A stretch of DNA of 64,000 nt from Mesorhizobium sp. J8 (GCF_016591715.1 NZ_AP024109.1:4836001-4900000), one strand, 5' to 3'; counted from the first letter of the stretch, positions 44,334 through 53,522 are shown. Numbers and translations are program-made. Notes: a model not told the origin generated them from the sequence alone.

Positions 44334-45074
44334 ATGCGCGAAACCCGAATTCTGATGGGAATGCCCATCACGATCGATGTCGGAGGCGCCGGCAGCTCGC
44401 TGGTCGAGTCCGTGTTCGACTATTTCGAGCGGATCGACCGGCGCTTCAGCACCTACAGGAGCGACAGTGAGATTTCCGCCATCAACCGGGGTGACGTTCC
44501 GGTCAAGGATTGGAGCGGCGAGATGATGGAAGTGCTTGCGCTCGCAGAGCGGACAAGAAACGAGACGAACGGATATTTCGACATCCGCAGGGTCGACGGC
44601 TCGCTTGACCCGTCCGGGATCGTGAAAGGCTGGGCGATCCGCAATGCCGCCGCCCTCATCCGTGGAGCCGGCATCGGCGATTTCTTCATCGAGGCGGGTG
44701 GCGACATTCAGTCCTGCGGCAGGAATGCCTCCGGCGGAGACTGGAGCGTCGGCGTTCGCAACCCCTTCAAGAAGGACGAGATCATCAAGATCATCTATCC
44801 GCGCGGTCGCGGCGTCGCCACGTCCGGCACTTATGCGCGCGGCCAGCACATCTACAATCCCCATGAGCCTTCGGAGACTATCGCCGACATCGTCAGCCTG
44901 ACGGTCATCGGATCCGATGTGCTCGAAGCCGATCGCTTCGCCACGGCAGCCTTCGCCATGGGCCGGGACGGCATCCTCTTCATCGAGCAGACTTCCGGGC
45001 TGGAAGGGTATGTCGTCGACGTCAATGGCCGTGCCACGCCGACAAGCGGATTCGGAGACCTTTGCGAACCATGA
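44334..45074 (+). CDS. apbE: FAD:protein FMN transferase (ApbE-like)
   Basis: A 246-residue ApbE family enzyme that attaches FMN covalently to a Ser/Thr of a target protein. Motifs include FSTYRSDSEISAIN near residue 38, FDIRRVDGSLDPSGIVKGWAI near 82, IEAGGDIQ near 121 and TSGTYARGQHIYNPH near 163. No signal peptide or lipoprotein Cys is visible, unusual because most ApbE proteins are exported. It lies between its likely substrate (the FMN protein) and the NqrB-type gene, which it overlaps by 13 bases. Target inference rests on order. Confidence 0.87.
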   Translation: MRETRILMGMPITIDVGGAGSSLVESVFDYFERIDRRFSTYRSDSEISAINRGDVPVKDWSGEMMEVLALAERTRNETNGYFDIRRVDGSLDPSGIVKGWAIRNAAALIRGAGIGDFFIEAGGDIQSCGRNASGGDWSVGVRNPFKKDEIIKIIYPRGRGVATSGTYARGQHIYNPHEPSETIADIVSLTVIGSDVLEADRFATAAFAMGRDGILFIEQTSGLEGYVVDVNGRATPTSGFGDLCEP

Positions 45075-46582
45075 TCAAGGCAGTCGACCGATTCCTCGAT
45101 CACGTGACCATGTACCGGCTGGTGCTCTACTATCTGATGGCGCTGCTGAGCGCGGCGTTCGCCTTCTGCTTCGTCAAGCTGGTGCCGCATGATCCGCTTG
45201 CGCTCGCTTTCACCGCTGCCCTCACAGTCGCTACCTGCTGGATCACCAACATGGCCTTCGCGCTGGTCTTCGAGGTTCCGGCAAACAGCGAATCCGTCTA
45301 TATCACCGCCCTCATACTCACGCTCATCCTCGATCCGGTCGCATTCACGGACTTGAAGGGTATCGGGGCTGTCGCTTTCGCCTCTGTTTGGGCGATTTCG
45401 TCGAAATACATCCTGGCCGTCGGCCGAAAACACCTTTTCAATCCAGCGGCACTCGGCGTCGCGCTGTCGGCGCTGTTGCTGAACCAGCCCGCCACCTGGT
45501 GGGTCGGAGGCAATCCATGGCTGCTTCCCTTCGTCCTCGTCGGCGGGGTTCTGGTCGTGCGGAAGCTGCGCCGTCTGGATCTTGTCGCGGCATTTCTGGT
45601 CGTGGCCCTGGCCGCCGTCCTGGCAACAACAGATCCGGCGCAATATGGTGCGGCCATCAAGGAAACGCTGGGCTCATCGCCGCTATTTTTCTTCGCTTTC
45701 GTGATGCTGACCGAGCCGCTGACGGCCCCTGCACAGCGCTGGCCGCGGATCGCCTTTGCCGTCATCGTCGGCTTCCTGTTCGCGCCCAACATCCATATCG
45801 GCTCGTTCTACTTCACGCCCGAACTCGCTCTCCTGGCGGGTAACCTCTTCGCTTACGCCGTGAGCCCCAAGGGCCGGTTCGTGTTGACTTTGGAACGCAT
45901 CGAGCAAATCGCCGTCGACAGCTACGACTTCGTCTTCAGACCGTCGCGAAGGCTTGCCTTCCGGGCGGGCCAGTATCTGGAGTGGACGCTGAGCCTCGAC
46001 TGTTCCGACAATCGCGGTAACCGGCGTTATTTCACCGTCGCCTCATCGCCTACCGAGCAATCGGTGCGGCTTGGCGTCAAGTTCTATCCGCAATCGAGCG
46101 CTTTCAAGCGGGCCCTGGGCGCTATGAAGCCCGGCGCCACGATCCACGCTTCGCAACTGGCCGGCGATTTCACGCTGCCGTCCGATCCGAAAACCAAGAT
46201 CGCCTTCCTGGCGGGCGGCATCGGCATCACGCCGTTCCGCTCGATGCTGCAATATCTCATCGATCGCCAGGAAGCGCGACCTATCGTCGTTCTCTATGGA
46301 ACAGAAGGCCAGGAAGACATCGCTTATCGACACGTGCTCGCATCCGCGAGACGCGAGCTGGGCATAAGGACCTACCACGCGGTGGCCAAAGGCGCCGTAC
46401 GCGGCCAGTATCCCGGCTACATAGACGCCCGCCTGGTGCGCCTCACCATGCCCGACTATCTCGAGCGCACCTTCTACGTCTCCGGCCCCCAGGCGATGGT
46501 CAAGGCGTTGCGCCAGAAGCTTGTGGCCATGGGCGTCAGCCGTTCGAGGATAAAGGTCGACTACTTTCCTGGTTTTGCCTGA
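45062..46582 (+). CDS. NqrB/RnfD-like membrane domain fused to ferredoxin-NAD(P)H reductase-like domain
   Basis: A 506-residue fusion. Residues about 15-275 form a multi-helix membrane domain of the NqrB/RnfD type. Residues about 280-506 form a soluble flavin reductase: FAD-binding RAGQYLEWTL and RYFTVASSP, then NAD(P)-binding LAGGIGITPFRSML near residue 385 and YVSGPQAMVKAL near 470, ending DYFPGF. It could take electrons from NAD(P)H and pass them across the membrane to the FMN protein. It is the last gene of the three-gene operon and converges on the histidine kinase gene. The start could also be Met4. Confidence 0.85.
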   Translation: MRTMIKAVDRFLDHVTMYRLVLYYLMALLSAAFAFCFVKLVPHDPLALAFTAALTVATCWITNMAFALVFEVPANSESVYITALILTLILDPVAFTDLKGIGAVAFASVWAISSKYILAVGRKHLFNPAALGVALSALLLNQPATWWVGGNPWLLPFVLVGGVLVVRKLRRLDLVAAFLVVALAAVLATTDPAQYGAAIKETLGSSPLFFFAFVMLTEPLTAPAQRWPRIAFAVIVGFLFAPNIHIGSFYFTPELALLAGNLFAYAVSPKGRFVLTLERIEQIAVDSYDFVFRPSRRLAFRAGQYLEWTLSLDCSDNRGNRRYFTVASSPTEQSVRLGVKFYPQSSAFKRALGAMKPGATIHASQLAGDFTLPSDPKTKIAFLAGGIGITPFRSMLQYLIDRQEARPIVVLYGTEGQEDIAYRHVLASARRELGIRTYHAVAKGAVRGQYPGYIDARLVRLTMPDYLERTFYVSGPQAMVKALRQKLVAMGVSRSRIKVDYFPGFA

Positions 46583-46585
46583 CGC

Positions 46586-47926
46586 TCAACCATGCCGAGG
46601 CAGGTGGATCGTTACCGCCAGGCCAGGGCTGGCGTTTGCCATCGCAAGGCGACCGCCATATGCCTCGACGATATCCGAGACGATCGCCAGGCCGAGACCG
46701 CTGCCGCCGCCCCTGCTGTCGAGCTGCACGCCGCGGGCCAGGGCGGCATGCCGCGCGGCCTCGGGGATCCCGGCGCCATCGTCGACAACGGCAACCATCA
46801 CCTCGCGAGCGGTTGCGGATGCGCTGACGCGGACGAAGGATTTCGCGAACCGCGCGGCATTTTCCACCAGGTTGCCAAGGATCTCCGACAGGTCGCCTTC
46901 GTCGATAGGCGCCATGAAATCCTCAGGACTCTCAATCTCGAACGAGAGCTGCTTGCCCTGTGGCGTGCGTTTGACGACGGCGACCACGCCAGCCGCCACC
47001 TCCCGGACCCGGCATGCGGCCTTGCCGGAGACTCCGGGCGCCAGACGGGCGCGTGCCAATTCCCGCTCGACATGGCGGCGGATGGCGCCGGTGCTCCTTT
47101 CGATCTCGTCGGCAAGCTCGGTTTCGCCTTTTTTGCGCAGGGTTCGAATATCGGCGGACAGCACCTGAAGAGGGGTCTTGAGGCCGTGCGCGAGATCGGT
47201 GGCGCGCGAGCGGGCGCGCGAGAGGGCCTTCTCCTGCGCATCGAGCAGGCGATTTATTTCGTCGGCGAGTGGCTGCACCTCGGCCGGTGCGGCCACGTCG
47301 AGCCGAGCGGCGCGCTGCGCGATCACGTTTCTGACGGCGACCCGCAAGCCTTCCAGCGGCGCCAAACCGACGGTGATCTGGATGAAGAAGGCTCCCATCA
47401 GCGCGAGCGCGAGGACCATGAGCGCTGGCGCCAGATCACGGACATATTCGCCCACCGAGACCTCCACGTTGCGATGGTCTTCCGCCACGACGGCGCGGAA
47501 CGCCCGCCCGTCGGTATCGGTGATCGTGCGCGAGACGGCAACAGTGAGCTCACCGCCCGGCCCGGTGAGTTCCGCCTTGCGCAGCTCGCCACCGGTCGCC
47601 TGGTCAGGCAGGGCGAGCGTGGCATCCCACAGCGAGCGGGATCGGACGAGGTTGTGCGTGGCCAGGTCCTCCACTTGCCAGTAGTGCCCGGACAGCGGAA
47701 TGGCGAAGCGCTGGTCGGATATCGTCGACGCGACCGACAGGCGGCCATCGGCCGTGAAGCTCGTCGCGCCGATCAGCTCGTTTAGGTCGACGGTCAGCTC
47801 GCTGACAACGCGACGCTCGACATTCAGCTCGAACAGATAACGCAGCCCAACGCCGGCTATGCCAAGCGCGATCACGATCGATATGGCCGCGGCCGACCAC
47901 AGCCTGAACCGGATCGAATTGCGCAT
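46586..47926 (-). CDS. Sensor histidine kinase
   Basis: A 446-residue membrane kinase. Two hydrophobic segments (about residues 9-30 and 165-190) flank a periplasmic sensor region; then HAMP-like sequence, the phospho-acceptor His in SRATDLAHGLKTPLQVL near residue 247, and an ATPase domain with NLVENAARFA and DDGAGIPE and GGSGLGLAIV motifs. It overlaps the response regulator start by one base, so the pair is co-translated. The signal is unknown; a PepSY protein upstream may be part of signal detection. Confidence 0.88.
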   Translation of the reverse strand: MRNSIRFRLWSAAAISIVIALGIAGVGLRYLFELNVERRVVSELTVDLNELIGATSFTADGRLSVASTISDQRFAIPLSGHYWQVEDLATHNLVRSRSLWDATLALPDQATGGELRKAELTGPGGELTVAVSRTITDTDGRAFRAVVAEDHRNVEVSVGEYVRDLAPALMVLALALMGAFFIQITVGLAPLEGLRVAVRNVIAQRAARLDVAAPAEVQPLADEINRLLDAQEKALSRARSRATDLAHGLKTPLQVLSADIRTLRKKGETELADEIERSTGAIRRHVERELARARLAPGVSGKAACRVREVAAGVVAVVKRTPQGKQLSFEIESPEDFMAPIDEGDLSEILGNLVENAARFAKSFVRVSASATAREVMVAVVDDGAGIPEAARHAALARGVQLDSRGGGSGLGLAIVSDIVEAYGGRLAMANASPGLAVTIHLPRHG

Positions 47927-48591
47927 CAGTCAGGTCCGTCGGGCACGAGGTATCCAAACCCGCGTCGTGTCTCGATCACATCGCTGCCGAGCTTCCGCCG
48001 CAGACGCGCAACGATAACTTCAATCGTATTCGGGTCGCGGTCGTTGTCGGAGCTGTACAGATGCTCCGCCAGCTCGGTCGGCGCGACCACACGGCCGGCA
48101 TGATGCATGAGAAAGGCGAGGAGGCGATACTCCAGCGGCGAAAGCGCCATAGGGACGCCGCGCAGCGAGATGCGCATCTGCCGCGTGTCGAGCAGCAAAG
48201 GGCCGGATTTCAGCACCGGCGCTGCTTGCCCGCTTGACCGGCGCAGGATGGCGCGCAGCCGCGCCAGCAGTTCCTCCATTTCGAACGGCTTCGGAAGGTA
48301 ATCGTCGGCGCCGGCGTTGATGCCTTCCACGCGCTCGGTCCATAGGCCCCGCGCCGTCAGGATCAGCACCGGAAAACGCCGGCCATTGCCGCGCCAGCGC
48401 TTCAGCACGGTGAGGCCGTCGAGCTTCGGCAATCCCAAATCGAGGATCGCTGCGTCGTAGTTCTCGACATCGCCGGCAAACCAGGCCGCTTCTCCGTCGG
48501 TCACGATATCGACGGCCATGCCCGACGCCTTCAGGACTGCCGCGATATCGGCCGCGATGCGCGGTTCGTCCTCGGCCAGGAGTATTTTCAT
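47926..48591 (-). CDS. OmpR/PhoB-family response regulator
   Basis: A 221-residue regulator: receiver domain (LLAEDEPRIAADIAAVLKASG at the start, phospho-Asp in AILDLGLPKLDG near residue 51, KPFEMEELLARL near 101) and a C-terminal winged helix ending ETRRGFGYLVPDG. It matches the PmrA/QseB-type subgroup. It is placed between the PepSY protein gene (4-base overlap) and its kinase. Its targets may include the divergent small acidic protein gene or the adjacent FMN operon, by position. Confidence 0.88.
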   Translation of the reverse strand: MKILLAEDEPRIAADIAAVLKASGMAVDIVTDGEAAWFAGDVENYDAAILDLGLPKLDGLTVLKRWRGNGRRFPVLILTARGLWTERVEGINAGADDYLPKPFEMEELLARLRAILRRSSGQAAPVLKSGPLLLDTRQMRISLRGVPMALSPLEYRLLAFLMHHAGRVVAPTELAEHLYSSDNDRDPNTIEVIVARLRRKLGSDVIETRRGFGYLVPDGPD

Positions 48592-48932
48592 TTGCGGTCG
48601 CCTTCGCCACTCGAGACGCCGCCCACCCCGGCATCGACGTCAACGATCCTTCGCCTGCCGTCGGCAGCGATCACCTGGAACCGATAGACCCACTTGCCCC
48701 CTGTCCGTATGAGATCGACCGCAACGATCTCACCGGGAGCCTTGGCGCGGACGACGGCCAGGATATCGGCGAGGCCCTCGATCTCGCCGCGCTCATGGAG
48801 GTCGCGAGCCCGATCATGATCGTCGTCGTCGTCCTGTGCGCGGGCCGCGAGGGGACTGGCCAGTACAAGCACGGCCACCCCCAGAATTGCCAGGCGCGTC
48901 AACACGGTTCTCATGGCAGAGAGCTGTCGCAC
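48588..48932 (-). CDS. PepSY domain periplasmic protein
   Basis: A 114-residue exported protein. A signal peptide (about residues 7-32, ending LAARAQ) precedes a very acidic segment (DDDDDHDRARD) and a PepSY fold with LADILAVVRAKAPGEIVAVDLIRTGGKWVYRFQVIAADG. It lies first in an operon with the response regulator and kinase, overlapping the former by 4 bases. PepSY proteins next to such pairs may modulate the kinase or respond to metals or peptides. The Met six codons in is an alternative start. Confidence 0.8.
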   Translation of the reverse strand: MRQLSAMRTVLTRLAILGVAVLVLASPLAARAQDDDDDHDRARDLHERGEIEGLADILAVVRAKAPGEIVAVDLIRTGGKWVYRFQVIAADGRRRIVDVDAGVGGVSSGEGDRK

Positions 48933-49042
48933 GCGAAAGCTGTCAAAACGCTGTCAGTCATCGTCAGCCGGCGGCAAGCGCGGGGTCTCTATCAAGAACC
49001 TCCGCGCCCGATGCTGGGTGCGCAGAAAAGGATACGAACATC

Positions 49043-49309
49043 ATGCGCAATTTTCCTTTGTTGTTTGTCGCCCTCGGGGGTCTCACCGCTTTCGCCATAC
49101 CCGCTGCCGCTGAATCCAGCCAGGCATTATGCGCGGCCGCACCGGCCGGTTCCGCGACAACCATCGACCTACAGGCTATCCCGATGATGAGCGCTGCCGG
49201 CCCCAAGTCGGTCAAAGGGGTCGGCGACGACGAGTGTGAGGGCGGCAAATCCTTGTCCGGCGCTCGCGCAGATCGGGAAGACGAAGGTTTGGACGACAGC
49301 GACGACTGA
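49043..49309 (+). CDS. Small exported acidic protein
   Basis: An 88-residue protein with a signal peptide (about residues 1-23, ending PAAAES) and an acidic C-terminal half (GVGDDECEGG, then DREDEGLDDSDD). Two or three Cys are present. No domain is recognised. It is divergent from the PepSY/two-component operon with 110 bases between starts, so it may be a target or signal partner of that system. Function unknown. Confidence 0.55.
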   Translation: MRNFPLLFVALGGLTAFAIPAAAESSQALCAAAPAGSATTIDLQAIPMMSAAGPKSVKGVGDDECEGGKSLSGARADREDEGLDDSDD

Positions 49310-49362
49310 CGGATCTGAACGTTTGACGCTGCCCCTTTCACTGTTCCTGGAGAGAATTTCCG

Positions 49363-49830
49363 ATGCCTGCGATTCAGCACGTCCATCCCATTCTGGTGCA
49401 TTTCCCCATTGTGCTCATTTACACGCTGGTGATTATCGATATCGCCGCGCTTACCGGCCGCAACGCCGTTACGATGCGCTCCGGCGTAGGAACGATTTCG
49501 ACCTTCGTTGCCGTCGCCGCGGGGTTGTTCGCCGTCGTCACCTGGCTCTTCGGCGGGATGGCCCTTGATTACGCCGAGGCCGCGGGCTTCAGCAGCGAAA
49601 TAGCCGAAATACATGAGAGCCTGGGCACGATCAGCGCCTTTACCTTTTTGGGCTGGGGCGTCATCCGGCTCGCGCTGTGGGTACGAAATCGCGAACTCGG
49701 AACGCTGCGCTTTGCCATTCCAGTCATTGAAGTAGCCGGCGCGGCCCTGGTCACGGCAACCGGCTATTATGGAGGCCAGCTGGTCTATGACCTTGGTGTG
49801 AACGTCGCCAAGGCCGCCGCTGGTGGTTGA
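49363..49830 (+). CDS. DUF2231 family membrane protein
   Basis: A 155-residue inner-membrane protein with four hydrophobic segments (about residues 10-28, 42-62, 85-105 and 120-140). The start MPAIQHVHPILVHFPIVLIYTLVIID is typical of DUF2231, whose members often carry His residues for haem or metals near the first helix. GAGAGAATTTCCG precedes the ATG. It lies 53 bases after the small acidic protein gene and converges on mgtA. No function is established. Confidence 0.82.
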   Translation: MPAIQHVHPILVHFPIVLIYTLVIIDIAALTGRNAVTMRSGVGTISTFVAVAAGLFAVVTWLFGGMALDYAEAAGFSSEIAEIHESLGTISAFTFLGWGVIRLALWVRNRELGTLRFAIPVIEVAGAALVTATGYYGGQLVYDLGVNVAKAAAGG

Positions 49831-49881
49831 CGTCGCAAACTTGGACCTTGAGCCGCCGCGCATCGAACCGCATCCTTCGGC

Positions 49882-52560
49882 TCAGCCCGGGATGCGGATT
49901 GACGCGGCCCGGCGCGGATTCGAGCCCGGAACTCTTCTTCCGGGCTTGCCGCGGCTGCCGTGATCGAAAAGCAGGCCCTTGGTAATCTCGGAGACAATCA
50001 CATACAGCGCCGTGATCGCAACGAGCCCGGTCAGCACCGATCCTGCCAAGGGTCCAAATCCGAACCAATTGGCGAAGGGGGCGTAAGGAATGGCAATAGC
50101 GATAACGCCGACACAGAGGGCGAGGCCCGCAAGCACGCGGCTGGGACGGCTGTTCCATGGCCTCATACGGGTGCGCACGATGAACAGGATGGCAAGTTGG
50201 GTCAGCACAGATTCGATGAACCAGGCCGTCTGAAACGTGGCTGCTTCGGCATGGGCTGCCAGCAGCAGGAAGGCGAAGGTCGCGAAGTCGAACGCGGAGC
50301 TCACCAGTCCGAAACTGACCATGAAACGTCTGACGAAATGGATGTCCCAGTGCCGCGGTCTGCGCAGTTGTTCAACGTCGACATTGTCGCCGGCGATCGC
50401 CAGCGATGGAATGTCGGACAGGAAATTGTTCAGCAGGATCTGCTTGGCCAGCAGCGGCAGAAACGGCAGGTAAAGCGAGGCGGCGGCCATGCTGATCATG
50501 TTGCCGAAATTGGCGCTCGTCGTGATGGAAATATACTTCATCGTGTTGGCGAAGGTCTTGCGGCCATCGTCGACGCCCCTCACCAGCACGCCCAGGTCGC
50601 GCTTGAGCAAGATGATGTCCGCGGCCTCGCGCGCCACATCGACGGCGGTATCGACTGAAATGCCGATGTCTGCCTCATGAAGCGCCGGCGCGTCGTTGAT
50701 ACCATCGCCTAGATAGCCGACCACGTGGCCGTTCCGGCGCAACGCCTCGACGATACGTTCTTTCTGGTTCGGATCGATCTCGACGAAGAGATCGGTGTTG
50801 CGGACGCCAGCGAGAAGCCCGTTCTTCGTCAGCTTCGACAGATCCTCGCCGGTCATGATCCGGTCGGCCCGCAGGCCCACCGCTTCGGCCAGATGAGCGG
50901 CGACGTAGCGGTTGTCTCCGGAGATGACCTTCACGCCGATGCCTCGGTCGGCAAGCGCCGACAGCGTCTCCCGCACCCCTTCCTTTGGCGGATCGAGAAA
51001 CAGCAGGAATCCCGCGAACGCCATTTCGGTCTCGTCGTCACGGCTGAAGCCCGCCTTGCCTTGAAATCGCCGTGTCGCCAGGCCGAGAACACGATAGCCT
51101 TGCGCGCTCCAGCTTCTGAATCGTTCGTCGATCGCCTCGCGTTCGGTCGCGCCGAGGGGCGTCAAGCTATGCGAACCCTGCACGAAGCCGCAAGCATCGA
51201 GAACGTTCTGCACGGCTCCCTTGGTGATAAGGATTTGTTCGCGCTTGCTGTCCTGCACGGCGATCGACAGGCGCTTGCGCACAAAATCGTAGGGGATCTC
51301 ATCGATCTTGATGAACCCGAACAAATCCTCTTGTGGTGCGCTCGCAATCGCCTCGTCGAGTGGATTCTTCAGGCCCGTCTGCAAAGTCGCGTTGAGCCGG
51401 GCGAAAAGCAGGACGTCGGTCGACGAATTGCCCTCGATGTCGAACCATCCATCGAGGTGAATGACGCCCTCAGTCAGCGTCCCGGTCTTGTCGGTGCACA
51501 GCAGGTCCATGCTGCCGAGATTCTCGATCGCGTCGAGACGGCGCACAATGACACCGCCGGCGGCCATCGTCCGGGCGCCCCGGGCCAGGGTCACGCTGAT
51601 GATCGCCGGAAGCAGTTCCGGCGTCAGACCAACAGCCAGCGCCAATGAAAACAACAGCGATTCGATGAAGGGCCGGCTGAGCATCACGTTGGCGAAGAAC
51701 ACCAGGATGACGATCACAAGCATGATCTCGGTCATCAAATATCCGAACATCCTGATGCCGCGGGCAAACTCGGTCTCAGGTATCCGTCGCTCCAATGCCT
51801 CGGCGATCGATGCGAATTCGGTCCGCACCCCCGTAGCGACGGCCAGCACCTTTGCCGTTCCGCTGCGAACGGAGGTGCCGGTGAACACGGCGTTGCTACG
51901 TTGCGCGATGCCGGCTTCGGGCGCGGAGCGGCCGGCGGACTTCACGACGGGAAAAGTCTCGCCGGTCAGAACGGATTCGCTGACATTGAGATCCCGCGAC
52001 TCCAGGATGACGCCGTCGACGGGGATCAGATTGCCAGCCGACAGCCAGACGACGTCGCCGGGAACGATCTCCTCGACATTGACGGCGCGTTCGAAGCCGT
52101 CCCGAAGCACGGTCGCCTTTCGGGAGATTCGGTTCCGCAGCGCCTCCATCGCTCGCGAGGCGCCATATTCCTGAGTGAAGCTGAGAACGCAGCTGGCAAG
52201 CACGATCACGCCGATGATTGCAGCCTCATGCCCCTCTCCGACGAACGCCGAAACGGCAGCAGCAAAGACCAGGATCAAGACCAACGGGCTGCGAAACTGC
52301 CGCGCGAACACGCTTAGCGCCGTTCCGCCGGACCGGGGCGCCAGTTCATTGCGACCGAATTTGGCCAGCCGGACTGCCGCATCGACGCTGAGCAGGCCGG
52401 AAGTGGAGGTCTCCAACCGGCCGATCAGTTCCCCCGTTTCGAGCGACCAGTATGCGGGCTCGACATGGCTGGAAAAGTGGTTGGCCGGCCGCTCGTCACC
52501 TGGAATGACCTGCAGCCGGTCCGGCCCATCTGCAGTCCTGGTCGCCACGGTCGCAGTCAA
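49882..52560 (-). CDS. mgtA: Magnesium-translocating P-type ATPase
   Basis: An 892-residue P-type ATPase of the MgtA/MgtB type, importing Mg2+ across the inner membrane. Motifs are LTGETFPV (TGE near residue 195), VGLTPELLPAIISVTLARGA, the phosphorylated Asp in CTDKTGTLTEG near residue 357, and GYLGDGINDAPALHEADIGISVD, with ten helices expected. Its start overlaps the stop of the upstream USP gene by 4 bases, so the two form an operon behind an FNR-type box. Mg2+ uptake as part of low-oxygen adaptation is inferred. Confidence 0.92.
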   Translation of the reverse strand: MTATVATRTADGPDRLQVIPGDERPANHFSSHVEPAYWSLETGELIGRLETSTSGLLSVDAAVRLAKFGRNELAPRSGGTALSVFARQFRSPLVLILVFAAAVSAFVGEGHEAAIIGVIVLASCVLSFTQEYGASRAMEALRNRISRKATVLRDGFERAVNVEEIVPGDVVWLSAGNLIPVDGVILESRDLNVSESVLTGETFPVVKSAGRSAPEAGIAQRSNAVFTGTSVRSGTAKVLAVATGVRTEFASIAEALERRIPETEFARGIRMFGYLMTEIMLVIVILVFFANVMLSRPFIESLLFSLALAVGLTPELLPAIISVTLARGARTMAAGGVIVRRLDAIENLGSMDLLCTDKTGTLTEGVIHLDGWFDIEGNSSTDVLLFARLNATLQTGLKNPLDEAIASAPQEDLFGFIKIDEIPYDFVRKRLSIAVQDSKREQILITKGAVQNVLDACGFVQGSHSLTPLGATEREAIDERFRSWSAQGYRVLGLATRRFQGKAGFSRDDETEMAFAGFLLFLDPPKEGVRETLSALADRGIGVKVISGDNRYVAAHLAEAVGLRADRIMTGEDLSKLTKNGLLAGVRNTDLFVEIDPNQKERIVEALRRNGHVVGYLGDGINDAPALHEADIGISVDTAVDVAREAADIILLKRDLGVLVRGVDDGRKTFANTMKYISITTSANFGNMISMAAASLYLPFLPLLAKQILLNNFLSDIPSLAIAGDNVDVEQLRRPRHWDIHFVRRFMVSFGLVSSAFDFATFAFLLLAAHAEAATFQTAWFIESVLTQLAILFIVRTRMRPWNSRPSRVLAGLALCVGVIAIAIPYAPFANWFGFGPLAGSVLTGLVAITALYVIVSEITKGLLFDHGSRGKPGRRVPGSNPRRAASIRIPG

Positions 52561-53366
52561 TTCGAAAACAGGCGGCTGATGGATTTCTCACCAATCAGCG
52601 ATCGCGTGATGCCGCCAAAGGCCCATTCCCTGAGCCGGCTGTGGCCGTAAGCCCCGGAAACGATCAGATCGGCGTGGACCGCGCGAGCAAACGCAACGAG
52701 CCCCTCGCCGTCGGCGGCGCCGGCGACCATTTCCGTCCGCGCCTTGATATCATGCTGCTCCAAAAACACCGCGACGTCGGCGAGGCTGTCTTGAACATCC
52801 GTTCCCGAACCGGCTTCCATTGTGGCGACGACGACCTCCTTGGCTTTGGCGAGGAGCGGCAAGGCATCCGACAAGGCTCGTCTTGCTTCCCGGCTGTCCT
52901 TCCAAGCGACCAGAACGGTTTTCCCAACCAGGTGTTCGGCGTTGCCCCCCAGGACCAGGACGGGTCGGCCGGCCCCCAGCACCAGGCTTCCTATGTCGAG
53001 CGCGCGGAAGACATCCTCGCCGCCATCGGCGGTCACGATGAGATCAGCGGAACGGGCCACCAGCCCCAGAGCACGGGTCGGACCGCAAATATATTGTCTC
53101 CATTGGCTGCTGATGGAGTGGGGAACGAACTTCTCGAAGCTGTCGCGCAGTTCGGCAAGACGCTTCTCGATCTCCTGGCGTTTGACCTGCATGACCTCGC
53201 CTTCATAGACCAGGCCTTCACCGGTGGACACCAAGGGCGGGACGTCCGCGGCAGCGAAACCGATGAGGTGAGCATTGAAGCGATGCGCCATTTCCGCCGC
53301 GAGCTTCACGATTGGCCCAGGCTCCGCGTCGGCGGCCAAGTTGACGACAATCGTTTTGTAGGACAT
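52557..53366 (-). CDS. Universal stress protein, tandem UspA domains
   Basis: A 269-residue protein with two UspA folds. The second ends with SGAYGHSRLREWAFGGITRSL, the same signature as in the USP at 8912-9748. The start at 53366 (MSYKTIVVNLAAD) gives the first strand; a longer frame has no support. It is first in an operon with mgtA. An FNR-type box lies 61 bases upstream, between it and fixL. Probable role in survival at low oxygen. Confidence 0.88.
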   Translation of the reverse strand: MSYKTIVVNLAADAEPGPIVKLAAEMAHRFNAHLIGFAAADVPPLVSTGEGLVYEGEVMQVKRQEIEKRLAELRDSFEKFVPHSISSQWRQYICGPTRALGLVARSADLIVTADGGEDVFRALDIGSLVLGAGRPVLVLGGNAEHLVGKTVLVAWKDSREARRALSDALPLLAKAKEVVVATMEAGSGTDVQDSLADVAVFLEQHDIKARTEMVAGAADGEGLVAFARAVHADLIVSGAYGHSRLREWAFGGITRSLIGEKSISRLFSN

Positions 53367-53426
53367 GCGGGCACCTTCAGGACATGATGACCGACTGACG
53401 AGTGCCATTGCGCGGGGTGCATGACC

Positions 53427-53440
53427 TTGATGCTGATCAA
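53427..53440. promoter_or_regulatory. FNR/FixK-type box between USP-mgtA and fixL
   Basis: TTGATGCTGATCAA lies 61 bases from the leftward USP start and 83 bases from fixL. Use for the USP is more likely; regulation of fixLJ by FixK is possible. Confidence 0.72.
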
Positions 53441-53522
53441 ACTGGGATAGCTCTATGTTTGCGAACGCCTGCATGGATGCTAAACCAGCGATCGCCAGTC
53501 TTCCTCCTGATGCAGAACGGAT

